From assembly GCF_000739895.2 (NCBI RefSeq), contig NZ_BBJS01000043.1, forward strand, positions 1 through 64,000: a stretch of DNA of 64,000 nucleotides, written 5' to 3'. Positions within the stretch are counted from its first letter, which is position 1, and every line of letters begins with the position of its first letter. Below are positions 1 through 8,065 of this stretch, piece after piece. The notes below the pieces were generated by a model. That model was not told the origin of the DNA. It made no database searches and saw only the letters and a program-made list of their open reading frames with translations. The DNA comes from Sphingomonas paucimobilis NBRC 13935. GTDB taxonomy: Bacteria > Pseudomonadota > Alphaproteobacteria > Sphingomonadales > Sphingomonadaceae. A program made the translations under genes and the position numbers.

Positions 1-1943
1 TTGTCGAAAACGCGCTGCGCCGGCTTGCCGAGCAACAGCATCATGAAGGCCGATTGCTCAGCGTCAAGGAACGGCTCGCGACCGTGGCAGCCGCTGCGCG
101 TGAGATGATCCGTCCCTCTGTGTACGGGCAGGCAATCATCATCCTCGTCTACGTACCGCTGCTCACGCTGACCGGCGTGGAGGGTAAAACGTTCGGACCG
201 ATGGCGCTGACCGTCATCATCGCGCTCGCCTTCGCCTTCATCCTCTCTCTCACCTTCGTGCCGGCGATGATTGCGATCTGGCTGTCGAAGAAGGTCGAGG
301 AGAAGGACGGCCGCATCATCACGTGGCTGAAGAAGCGCTACGAACCCGGTCTCGACCGGGCCATGAAGCGCCCGACGCTGACGATCGGTGCGGGTGTGGG
401 AAGCCTTGTGGTGGCGGCGCTTGCTTTCACTACGCTCGGCTCGGTGTTCCTGCCGCAGCTCGACGAAGGCGATTTGCTGATCCAGTCGCTCCGCATTCCG
501 GCAACGTCGGTCCAGCAGAGCCAGGCGATGCAGGTGCCGATCGAGCGGATGATGTCGAAGCAGCCGGAGGTGCAATTCGTCTATTCCAAGACGGGCACCG
601 CCGAGCTGGCGGCCGACCCGATGCCGCCGAACGCGACCGACATGTTCGTCATCCTGAAGCCGCGCAAGGATTGGCCGGATCCTGAGCTTCCCAAGGAGGA
701 GCTGGTCAGCCGGATCGAGGGTAATCTCGCGAAGATTCCGGGAAATGCCTACGAGATCACCCAGCCCATCCAGATGCGCTTCAACGAGCTGATCGCCGGC
801 GTGCGCGGCGACATCGCGGTGAAGGTGTTCGGGGACGACTTCAACCAGATGAACCGGACGGCCGAGCAAATCGCGGCGGTGCTGCGCAGAACGCAAGGCG
901 CAGCGGACGTGAAGGTGGAGCAGACGACCGGTCTTCCCATGCTCGACATTCGCGTCAACCGCGACGCGATGGCGCGGTTGGGCGTTACGGCTCAGGATGT
1001 GCAGGACACCGTGACTGCGACGATCGGCGGGCGAACATCGGGCCAGATCTTCGAGGGCGACCGTCGCTTCCCCGTGGTGATCCGCCTGTCGGAGGCGCAG
1101 CGTGCCGACATCGGCCTGCTCCAACAGGTGCAGGTGCCGGTGGCAGGCGGCGGCTATGTACCGCTGTCCAGCGTCGCCGAGATCAAGGTGGTCGATGGTC
1201 CGAACCAGATCAGCCGCGAGAACGGCAAGCGGCGCGTGGTGGTGCAAGCCAACGTGCGTGGCCGCGACGTCGGATCCGTCGTGGCGGATGCGCAGGCGGC
1301 GATCGGCAGCCAACTCCGGCTGCCTGCCGGCACCTATCTCGAATGGGGCGGCCAGTTCGAGAACCTCCAATCGGCAAGCGAACGGCTGAAGCTGGTCATT
1401 CCGGCTTGCTTCATCTTGATCCTGCTGCTCCTCTACGGGGCGTTGGGATCGGTCCGCGACGCCGCGATCGTGTTCACCGGCGTGCCTTTCGCGCTGGTGG
1501 GCGGCGTCCTGTTGCTGTTCCTGCGGGGCATGGACTTCTCGATCTCGGCGGCAGTGGGCTTCATCGCCCTCTCGGGCATCGCGGTCCTCAACGGCCTCGT
1601 CATGGTCAGCTCGATCCAAGATCTGATCCGATCAGGGATGAGCCGCGAGGAAGCCGCGCATGTTGGCGCGATGCAGCGTCTGCGACCCGTCATCATGACC
1701 GCGCTAGTCGCCAGCCTCGGCTTCGTGCCGATGGCGCTGGGCGAAGGCGCCGGCGCAGAGGTTCAAAAGCCTTTGGCGACGGTCGTCATCGGCGGTCTGA
1801 TCTCGGCGACGCTTCTTACGCTGTTCGTGCTGCCGACACTCTATGCCCGGTTCGGGCAGAAAGTGATCGAGAAACCCGAGCACTACAATGAGGAGCATGA
1901 AGGGGACGACCACGGTCAGACCTTCGTGAACAACTTGGCCTGA
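1..1943 (+). CDS. HME-RND heavy-metal efflux pump, CzcA/CusA family (5' truncated by window edge)
   Basis: Inner-membrane proton-driven pump subunit that moves heavy-metal cations from periplasm or cytoplasm into a tripartite channel. The frame is open to base 3 and enters with VENALRRLAE, the end of the HME-RND TM4 signature, so about 400 N-terminal residues lie outside the window; the TTG at 54 is not the real start. Visible are the second periplasmic porter region (PMPPNATDMFVILKP, MRFNELIAGVRGD) and the last membrane helices (GFIALSGIAVLNGLVM). The C-terminus ends in an acidic/His tail. It is paralogous to the complete pump at 27070-30303. The metal cannot be fixed because the key TM4 residues are missing; the neighbours suggest divalent Zn/Cd/Co. 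Confidence 0.93.
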   Translation, partial: VENALRRLAEQQHHEGRLLSVKERLATVAAAAREMIRPSVYGQAIIILVYVPLLTLTGVEGKTFGPMALTVIIALAFAFILSLTFVPAMIAIWLSKKVEEKDGRIITWLKKRYEPGLDRAMKRPTLTIGAGVGSLVVAALAFTTLGSVFLPQLDEGDLLIQSLRIPATSVQQSQAMQVPIERMMSKQPEVQFVYSKTGTAELAADPMPPNATDMFVILKPRKDWPDPELPKEELVSRIEGNLAKIPGNAYEITQPIQMRFNELIAGVRGDIAVKVFGDDFNQMNRTAEQIAAVLRRTQGAADVKVEQTTGLPMLDIRVNRDAMARLGVTAQDVQDTVTATIGGRTSGQIFEGDRRFPVVIRLSEAQRADIGLLQQVQVPVAGGGYVPLSSVAEIKVVDGPNQISRENGKRRVVVQANVRGRDVGSVVADAQAAIGSQLRLPAGTYLEWGGQFENLQSASERLKLVIPACFILILLLLYGALGSVRDAAIVFTGVPFALVGGVLLLFLRGMDFSISAAVGFIALSGIAVLNGLVMVSSIQDLIRSGMSREEAAHVGAMQRLRPVIMTALVASLGFVPMALGEGAGAEVQKPLATVVIGGLISATLLTLFVLPTLYARFGQKVIEKPEHYNEEHEGDDHGQTFVNNLA

Positions 1944-1996
1944 TGGATGGGCGGGGCGATCCGCGATCGCCCCGCCCATCTCTGGGAGATGGGGAT

Positions 1997-2485
1997 ATGC
2001 CTCGCACCATAACCAGCTCGATGCTTCACGGCGGGCCACTGCGCATCTGGTCGGCACTCACCGATCCGGATCATCGCCGGGCGTGGAGTCCGCTCGTATT
2101 TCTCGATGATCCGTCCCGGCTCGGCGACACAGAATGCACCTTTGCGATCCAGGGCATCACCCGGCCAATTCGGACGCCAGCACGGATTGATCGATTCGAT
2201 AAACCGCACGCCTTCGCTTGGTCCTGCGGCATCCCCTATCTGTTCACGCTCGAAGAGCGGTACGAGCTGGCGGGGGACGATGGCGGCACCAGGCTAACGC
2301 ATAGCTGCACGCTGCGCGGGGCGCTCTCCCTGCCGTTCGCGGCGATGATGTTGCGCCGCCTGCGATCCCTGATGGTCGAATCTGACGATCGCCTCGCAAC
2401 CTATCTCCGCTGGCGGGTAGGTCAGCCTGCCCGGGCTATCAATCGTCAGCGCGTCCCCTTCCGCTACAGGAGGAAGGCGCGATGA
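1997..2485 (+). CDS. SRPBCC-family (START/Bet v1-like) protein
   Basis: About 162 residues with the usual SRPBCC layout: an N-terminal strand plus IWSALTDPDHRRAWSP, a central beta sheet, and a C-terminal helix (LRRLRSLMVESDDRLATYLRW). Such proteins bind hydrophobic ligands; no specific ligand can be read here. I chose ATG 1997, which follows GGGAGATGGGG, over an in-frame ATG at 1943 that overlaps the pump stop and lacks a ribosome site. The 3' end overlaps the next start by four bases (ATGA), so translation is probably coupled. A role in the metal operon is inferred only from position. Confidence 0.7.
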   Translation: MPRTITSSMLHGGPLRIWSALTDPDHRRAWSPLVFLDDPSRLGDTECTFAIQGITRPIRTPARIDRFDKPHAFAWSCGIPYLFTLEERYELAGDDGGTRLTHSCTLRGALSLPFAAMMLRRLRSLMVESDDRLATYLRWRVGQPARAINRQRVPFRYRRKAR

Positions 2486-2859
2486 TGATGCACTGTAAGC
2501 GGGTGCTGCCCGCCGTCATCCTCGTTGTCGGGCTCGCGGCGTGCTCGGAAAGAAAGCCGCCAGCCCCGCCAACGGAGCAGCAGATCCATTCGTCCGACAG
2601 CGCCGTGGCGACCGGGGAAATGGGGCGGCATAGATATCGCTGTTCCGACGGGGAACCGCTGTTCGTCGATTACAAGGACAACGGCCTGCAGATCGATTTG
2701 CGGCGCTCCAACGGGGGACCGCCGATGATGCTGACCGCGCCAGCGCAGGGCCTGCAATATGTCGGCGAAACAGCCACCGCGACCTTCAAGGGGTCGCAGC
2801 TCACCATCGTGGAAGGCGATGGCCGTACCCGGATCTGCGAGCGGGAAGGCACGCGATGA
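2482..2859 (+). CDS. Small lipoprotein, MliC-like C-terminal domain
   Basis: A 125-residue predicted lipoprotein. The N-terminal hydrophobic stretch ends in the lipobox LAAC (Cys about residue 21), followed by a Pro-rich linker. The mature domain has YRCSDGEPLFVDYKDNGLQ and ends TRICERE, a Cys-DG ... R-x-C arrangement like the MliC/C-type lysozyme-inhibitor fold; this family assignment is tentative. It has a strong ribosome site (AGGAGGAAGG near 2469) and overlaps both neighbours by ATGA. Its Cys-DG/RIC pattern recurs in the next gene and in 24886-25242, suggesting one family linked to RND metal pumps. It probably sits on the periplasmic face of a membrane. Confidence 0.7.
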   Translation: MMMHCKRVLPAVILVVGLAACSERKPPAPPTEQQIHSSDSAVATGEMGRHRYRCSDGEPLFVDYKDNGLQIDLRRSNGGPPMMLTAPAQGLQYVGETATATFKGSQLTIVEGDGRTRICEREGTR

Positions 2860-3320
2860 ACTGCCCTGCCTTCGAACGCCACAGGGCGCTTCGTCGGAAG
2901 AGACCGATGTCTGACACGTCGATTTCAAATGTGACAACCTTGTGCGGCCTGAATCGGGCCGGTCTGGCGATCGCGCGCCTCGGCGTCGTTCTCGTCTCCG
3001 GGGCGGTTATAGGGGCGTGTAATCCAGCGCCGACCCAGCCTACCGAGCCGGCGCATGAAAAGCATCTGACGTCGAAACTAATCGCGCAGCGCATCATGTA
3101 CTGCGACGACGGCACACGCGCCGATGTCGACTTCATCGATGACGGCTTGAAAATGGCCGTCACCTGGCTGCCGAAGGGCAGGACCGAGATCCTGCGCGCG
3201 CAGCGAACCGGTGACGAGTTTCGCGGCGACCATTCGCGGGCTGTCGTGGCGGGCGGATCGATCGCGTTCACGCGACGCGGGAAGATCCGCGTCTGCCACC
3301 GAACCCCGGAGGAGTCCTAG
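2856..3320 (+). CDS. Lipoprotein, paralogue of 24886-25242
   Basis: A 154-residue protein whose hydrophobic segment LGVVLVSGAVIGAC ends in a lipobox. The mature domain runs MYCDDGTRADVDFIDDGLK, then MAVTWLPKGRTEIL, and ends in IRVC. The lipoprotein at 24886-25242 has nearly the same core (CADGSRADIDFLDDGL, MAVTWLP, TEIL, RIC), so the two are clear paralogues in two separate metal operons. The ATG at 2856 gives ATGA coupling to the previous gene; ATG 2907 is an alternative giving a shorter signal region. Function is unknown. A C-type lysozyme-inhibitor-like fold or a periplasmic metal-binding accessory role are both possible. Confidence 0.7.
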   Translation: MNCPAFERHRALRRKRPMSDTSISNVTTLCGLNRAGLAIARLGVVLVSGAVIGACNPAPTQPTEPAHEKHLTSKLIAQRIMYCDDGTRADVDFIDDGLKMAVTWLPKGRTEILRAQRTGDEFRGDHSRAVVAGGSIAFTRRGKIRVCHRTPEES

Positions 3321-3323
3321 GAA

Positions 3324-4010
3324 ATGCAGGCACTGCTCTATACGCTTGCGCCTGTGCTGGCGGTCGTGCTCGGCGCGATTGTCGCGAGCCGCACCAAGTT
3401 GAAACCTGGCCTCGTGGCGGGCCTACAGCATCTCGCTGCCGGCGTCGTGTTCGCGGCGGCAGCGACCGAAATCCTGCCGCAGGTCAAGCATGAGGCATCG
3501 CCCAGCGCGACGTTGATCGGCGGGGCGGCGGGCGTCGCGACCATGCTGGGGCTCAAGGCTCTTGAGGCCCGCTTCAAGGGGCTGATGGCGCTACTCGCCG
3601 CGATCGGCATCGACATTCTGGTCGACGGCCTGGTGCTCGGCCTCGCTTTCGTGGCGGGCGAGAAGGCAGGTCTCCTGCTGACGATCGCGCTCACTCTGGA
3701 AGTGTTATTTCTGGGACTGACGCTGACCGACGAGCTGGCGGAAACCTATCGCTCGCGCTTGCGCATCATCGTGATCGTCTCGGCATTGGCCCTGCTGCTG
3801 CCGATCGGCGCGCTCGCTGCCGTGCCGGTCGCCGCGCTGTCGCCGGTGATGATCGCCGGCTTCCTCAGCTTCGGGCTGATGGCGCTGCTCTACCTCGTCA
3901 CGGAGGAGTTGCTGGTCGAGGCGCACGAGAAACCCGACACCCCGCTCATCAGCTCGATGTTTTTCGTCGGCTTCCTGGCCCTGCTGACACTTGAGGAGAT
4001 GATGGGATGA
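3324..4010 (+). CDS. ZIP-family metal transporter
   Basis: A 228-residue polytopic membrane protein with about seven to eight hydrophobic segments. The ZIP hallmark HLAAGVVFAAAATEILP is near residues 34-50, and a second helix pair carries DILVDGLVLGLAF and LTDELAE. ZIP proteins usually move Zn, Fe, Mn or Co into the cytosol, which is unusual inside an efflux operon; it could import, balance, or act bidirectionally. ATG 3324 follows GGAGGAGTCCTAGGAA. The stop overlaps the CDF gene start by four bases. Family assignment is good; metal and direction are not shown by the sequence. Confidence 0.82.
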   Translation: MQALLYTLAPVLAVVLGAIVASRTKLKPGLVAGLQHLAAGVVFAAAATEILPQVKHEASPSATLIGGAAGVATMLGLKALEARFKGLMALLAAIGIDILVDGLVLGLAFVAGEKAGLLLTIALTLEVLFLGLTLTDELAETYRSRLRIIVIVSALALLLPIGALAAVPVAALSPVMIAGFLSFGLMALLYLVTEELLVEAHEKPDTPLISSMFFVGFLALLTLEEMMG

Positions 4011-4615
4011 TCCCGGGCAACGACAACAATGGCGGGCAGGAGCGCCGCACACTGTGGATCGTCCTGCTGCTGAACGCGGCGATCGCTGCGGGCTTCTTCG
4101 TTTCCGGCTTCTTCGCGGACTCGAGCGCGCTGATCGCCAACGGCGTCGACAACCTGTCCGATACGGCTGTGTATGCGCTGAGCCTTGTGGCGCTCACCCG
4201 GGGCCAGACATGGAAGACACGCGCCGCGGTCGCTTCGGGCGTCATGCTGCTGATCTTCGCGGGCGGCATCTTGATCGATGTCGGACGGCGCTACGTGCAG
4301 GGCAGCGAGCCCATCGGACCTACCATGATGGTCATGTCCGCGATCGCCGGCGTCGTGAATTACCTCTGCCTGCGGCTGCTCCAGCGCCTCAAGGATCCGG
4401 ACGTCAATCTCCGGGCCGCAACCACCTTCAGCTTCAACGACTTCATTTCCAACGGCGGCATCCTGATCGCCGGCGTGCTGGTGCTGTGGTTGGGTACCAA
4501 TTGGCCGGACCTGCTGGTCGGCTTCGCCACCGCCATCATCGCCATCAAGGGCGGTGTCGAAATCCTGCGCGACGCGCGCGCCGAAACCAAGAAAAGCGAA
4601 AGGAGGTCGTCATGA
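4007..4615 (+). CDS. Cation diffusion facilitator (CDF) family transporter
   Basis: A 202-residue protein with six hydrophobic segments and CDF motifs: SSALIANGVDNLSDT in TM2 and FNDFISNGGILIAG in TM5, which place paired Asn/Asp ligands in the membrane. It lacks the long C-terminal cytoplasmic dimer domain of CzcD (about 300 residues), so it is a short form. Expected role is proton-coupled export of Zn, Co or Cd from the cytosol. It overlaps the ZIP gene upstream and the ATPase gene downstream by four bases each, so all three are probably translated together. Confidence 0.85.
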   Translation: MIPGNDNNGGQERRTLWIVLLLNAAIAAGFFVSGFFADSSALIANGVDNLSDTAVYALSLVALTRGQTWKTRAAVASGVMLLIFAGGILIDVGRRYVQGSEPIGPTMMVMSAIAGVVNYLCLRLLQRLKDPDVNLRAATTFSFNDFISNGGILIAGVLVLWLGTNWPDLLVGFATAIIAIKGGVEILRDARAETKKSERRSS

Positions 4616-7113
4616 ACGACAAGCTCGAACTCGACATTCCAGTGTTGTTGCCGGACCTTCCTGACGCGGCCGATGCCTGCCTGGACCGTCTCGTATCAAC
4701 CCTGTCAAAGCGCGAAGGTGTCGAGCGGGCGCATGTGATCTGTCTCGACGGCAACACGCCAGCGGCGCTGTGCATCCATTTCGATGCCGCCAAGCTGCCG
4801 CTGCCACGGTTGCGCGAAATGGTGCGCGCCGCAGGTGCCGAAATCACCGAGCGCTACGGCCATGCGATCTGGCAGGTGACGGGGATCAACCACGAACGTC
4901 GGGCGCGCACGGTCAGCGATGCGCTGTGCGCCTTGCCCGGCGTGGTCCAGGCAAGCGCCAGCACCAGCGGGTCTGTCCGGGTCGAATATGATCGCCGCGA
5001 AACCACCGAAGAGGAGGTGCGCGCTGCGCTTCGCAAGCTGAAGGTGAGGGTGGGCAAGCGGGTCGCTGCCGATGAACATGCCGGCCACGACCACGGCCCC
5101 GGGGGCCACGGCGCGGGCGAAGAGAAGCACGGCCCCGGCGATGGCCACGACCATAGCCACGCCGAATTTCTCGGCCCCAATACCGAGCTGATCTTCGCGC
5201 TCGCCTGTGGCGCGCTGCTGGGGATCGGCTACGCGATCGAGAGGCTGGTCGCTGGCGCGCCCGAATGGCTGCCGACCGCCTGCTATATCGCAGCCTATTT
5301 CTTCGGCGGATTCTTCACGCTGCGCGAGGCGATCGACAACCTCCGGATGAAGAAGTTCGAGATCGACACGCTGATGTTGGTCGCTGCGGCCGGCGCCGCT
5401 GCGCTGGGCGCATGGGCCGAAGGTGCGCTGCTGCTGTTCCTGTTCAGCCTCGGCCATGCGCTTGAGCATTATGCAATGGGCCGCGCCAAGAAGGCGATCG
5501 AGGCGCTGGCGAAGCTCGCGCCCGAAACCGCGACCGTGCGACGCGGCGGGCAGACCAGCGAAATCCCGGTCGAGCAGATGGTCGTCGGGGACATTGCCAT
5601 CGTCCGCCCGAACGAGCGCCTGCCTGCCGACGGCTTCGTCATCAAGGGCACCAGCGCGATCAACCAGGCCCCGGTCACGGGTGAAAGCATCCCGGTCGAC
5701 AAGGTGCCGGTCGCAGATGCCGCAGCGGCACGCGCCAAGCCCGATGCAGTCGACGCGGAAAGCCGGGTTTTTGCTGGTACGATCAACGGCGGCGGCGCGA
5801 TCGAGATCGAGGTGACACGCCGTTCCAATGAAAGCGCGCTTGCCAAGGTCGTGAAGATGGTGAGCGAAGCGGAGACGCAGAAGTCGCCGACGCAGCGCTT
5901 CACCGACCGGTTCGAACGGATCTTCGTGCCCGCCGTCCTGGTCCTGTCAGTGCTCCTGCTGTTCGCATGGGTGGTCGTCGACGAGCCGTTCCGCGACAGC
6001 TTCTATCGCGCGATGGCGGTGCTGGTGGCGGCAAGCCCGTGCGCGCTCGCGATCGCAACGCCGAGCGCGGTCCTGTCGGGCGTTGCCCGTGCAGCGCGGG
6101 GCGGCGTGCTCGTGAAGGGCGGTGCACCGCTCGAAAACCTCGGGTCGCTCAAAGCGATCGCTTTCGACAAGACGGGCACGCTGACCGAAGGTCGTCCGCG
6201 CATCACTGATGTCGTGCCCGTCGATGGCGCCGATGAAGGCGAGTTGCTGGCGCTGGCTGTCGCCGTCGAAGCGTTGAGCGACCATCCCCTGGCCCAAGCG
6301 ATCGTCAAGGACGGCCGCGAACGTCTGAACGATCGTGCCGTGCCGACTGCCGGCGACCTCAAGAGCCTGACCGGTCGGGGCGTCACCGCGAGCGTGGATG
6401 GCGAGACGGTGTGGATCGGCAAGGCCGAGATGTTCGGAAGTGAGGGCATTCCGGCGCTGGGGCAGGGCGCGCAGGACGCAATCGCGAAGCTGCGCGAGAA
6501 CGGCCGCACGACAATGGTGGTCCGCAAGGGGGACCGCGACCTGGGCGCGATCGGCCTGATGGACACGCCTCGCGAAGCTGCCAAGACCGCGTTGCGTCGG
6601 CTGCACGAGATGGGCGTGTCGCGGATGATAATGATCTCCGGCGATCACCAGAAAGTCGCCGAAGCGATCGCCGACGAAGTCGGGATCGACGAAGCGTGGG
6701 GCGACCTCATGCCCGAAGACAAGGTTGCCGCGATCAAGAAGCTCGCCGGCGAAGACAAGGTCGCGATGGTGGGCGACGGCGTGAACGATGCGCCGGCGAT
6801 GGCAAGCGCCACGGTCGGCATCGCGATGGGCGCGGCGGGGTCGGACGTTGCGCTGGAGACAGCCGACGTGGCGCTGATGGCCGACGATCTGGCGCACCTG
6901 CCATTCGCAGTCGGTCTTAGCCGCCATACCCGTGGAATCATCCGGCAGAACGTCTTCGTCAGCCTGGGTGTCGTCGCCTTCCTGGTGCCTGCTACCATCC
7001 TCGGCCTCGGCATTGGGCCAGCGGTGGCGGTTCATGAGGGATCGACGCTGCTCGTCGTCATCAATGCGCTCAGGCTGCTCGCCTACCGCGATCCGGCAGG
7101 GAAGGCGGCATGA
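4612..7113 (+). CDS. P1B-type metal ATPase (P1B-4-like, SPC and HEGS motifs)
   Basis: An 833-residue heavy-metal P-type ATPase in the inner membrane. The phosphorylation motif DKTGTLTEG starts at D519 and the hinge GDGVNDAPAM lies further on. The TM metal motif is S475-P476-C477 rather than CPC, and a late helix carries HEGST at H808; SPC plus HEGG/S-T is the P1B-4 signature (Co, Zn, Ni or Fe export). The first 150 residues look like two HMA-like folds but lack CxxC. They are followed by a His-rich linker (HAGHDHGPGGHG, DGHDHSH). ATG 4612 has an AGGAGGT ribosome site and overlaps the CDF stop. An upstream in-frame ATG at 4054 would read through the whole CDF gene and is rejected. Confidence 0.93.
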   Translation: MNDKLELDIPVLLPDLPDAADACLDRLVSTLSKREGVERAHVICLDGNTPAALCIHFDAAKLPLPRLREMVRAAGAEITERYGHAIWQVTGINHERRARTVSDALCALPGVVQASASTSGSVRVEYDRRETTEEEVRAALRKLKVRVGKRVAADEHAGHDHGPGGHGAGEEKHGPGDGHDHSHAEFLGPNTELIFALACGALLGIGYAIERLVAGAPEWLPTACYIAAYFFGGFFTLREAIDNLRMKKFEIDTLMLVAAAGAAALGAWAEGALLLFLFSLGHALEHYAMGRAKKAIEALAKLAPETATVRRGGQTSEIPVEQMVVGDIAIVRPNERLPADGFVIKGTSAINQAPVTGESIPVDKVPVADAAAARAKPDAVDAESRVFAGTINGGGAIEIEVTRRSNESALAKVVKMVSEAETQKSPTQRFTDRFERIFVPAVLVLSVLLLFAWVVVDEPFRDSFYRAMAVLVAASPCALAIATPSAVLSGVARAARGGVLVKGGAPLENLGSLKAIAFDKTGTLTEGRPRITDVVPVDGADEGELLALAVAVEALSDHPLAQAIVKDGRERLNDRAVPTAGDLKSLTGRGVTASVDGETVWIGKAEMFGSEGIPALGQGAQDAIAKLRENGRTTMVVRKGDRDLGAIGLMDTPREAAKTALRRLHEMGVSRMIMISGDHQKVAEAIADEVGIDEAWGDLMPEDKVAAIKKLAGEDKVAMVGDGVNDAPAMASATVGIAMGAAGSDVALETADVALMADDLAHLPFAVGLSRHTRGIIRQNVFVSLGVVAFLVPATILGLGIGPAVAVHEGSTLLVVINALRLLAYRDPAGKAA

Positions 7114-7859
7114 AGTGGCTGATCGCCTTCGACCTCGACGGCACGCTTGCCGAGAGCAAGCGGCCGTTATCGGAGGATATGGCCGCAATCCTCGCCCGAT
7201 TGCTCGCCATCACGGATGTGGCGGTGATCTCGGGCGGGGACTGGCCGCAGTTCGAAAAGCAGATCGCCTCGCGCCTTCCTGCCGGCGTCGCGCTCGACCG
7301 TCTCTGGTTGATGCCGACCACAGGCACGAAACTCTATCGGTTCATCAATGGCGCTTGGCGCGCGGTCTATGCCGAACTGTTCGACGACGCGGAGAAGGCG
7401 AAGATCCGCATGGCCTTCGATCAGGCGCTGACCGATGCCGGTCTCGCCGACGAACGTATCTGGGGCGAACGGATCGAGGACCGGGGCAGCCAGATCACCT
7501 TTTCGGGCCTGGGGCAGGCAGCGCCGCTGAAGGAAAAGGAAGCGTGGGATCCTGACCGAAAGAAGAGGACCGCGTTGCAGGCCACGTTGCGCGCGAAGCT
7601 GCCGGAGCTCTCGATCAATCTCGGTGGCACGACATCGATCGACGTGACCAGAGCAGGGATCGACAAGGGCTATGGCCTGAAGCGCCTGAGTGCCGAGAGC
7701 GGTGTCCCGCTCGACGGGATGCTGTTCATTGGGGATGCGATATTCCCCGGTGGGAATGACTATCCCGCTGCTGAAATCGGCCTCGACACAGTGAGGGTGC
7801 GCGACGTCGCGGAAACCACCGCCGTCGTGACCGCCATCATCGCGTGTCTGCACCGATAG
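7110..7859 (+). CDS. HAD-superfamily (type IIB) hydrolase
   Basis: A 249-residue HAD phosphatase. Motif I is FDLDGTLAES at residues 7-16 (nucleophile D8, acid D10), motif II is AVISGGD, and motif IV is IGDAIFPGGND. The length and inserted cap resemble the Cof/phosphomannomutase-like group, so it likely dephosphorylates a sugar or similar phosphate. The start overlaps the ATPase stop (ATGA), making it the last gene of the metal operon. Its link with metal resistance is not obvious. About 170 bases without a gene follow before the Tn3-family end at 8028. Confidence 0.8.
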   Translation: MKWLIAFDLDGTLAESKRPLSEDMAAILARLLAITDVAVISGGDWPQFEKQIASRLPAGVALDRLWLMPTTGTKLYRFINGAWRAVYAELFDDAEKAKIRMAFDQALTDAGLADERIWGERIEDRGSQITFSGLGQAAPLKEKEAWDPDRKKRTALQATLRAKLPELSINLGGTTSIDVTRAGIDKGYGLKRLSAESGVPLDGMLFIGDAIFPGGNDYPAAEIGLDTVRVRDVAETTAVVTAIIACLHR

Positions 7860-8027
7860 GATCAAGATACATGGTCGGCTCCATCGCGGAATGCCGCATT
7901 GTCAAAGCTCTGGCTTCTGTCGCTTAGGGCAGCGCTTCCTAAAACGAAAAGAAGGCAATGTGCGCGTCTCCGCGAACAAAGCCTCCAGCGATCAATCTAA
8001 GAGATTCCGCCGCGCTTCTCAATCGTA

Positions 8028-8065
8028 GGGGGCGTTTGCGGGAGGGGGCGGAATCCTACGCTAAG
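8028..8065 (-). repeat. 38-bp terminal inverted repeat of the older Tn3-family element
   Basis: Starts GGGGGCGTTTGCGGGAGGGG and ends TACGCTAAG, the usual GGGG...TAAG form of Tn3-family ends. It overlaps the 3' end of the truncated transposase gene, as normal in this family. It resembles Tn5393-type ends from memory; no search was possible. The partner end was not found in the window. Confidence 0.8.

Noticed and set aside
4054..4611. N-terminal extension of the P1B ATPase frame
   Set aside because: It covers the CDF gene in another frame; the strong AGGAGGT site and ATG at 4612 decide the start.
5947..7188. Long minus-strand ORF (413 aa)
   Set aside because: Antisense shadow of the P1B ATPase gene; no domain or ribosome site.
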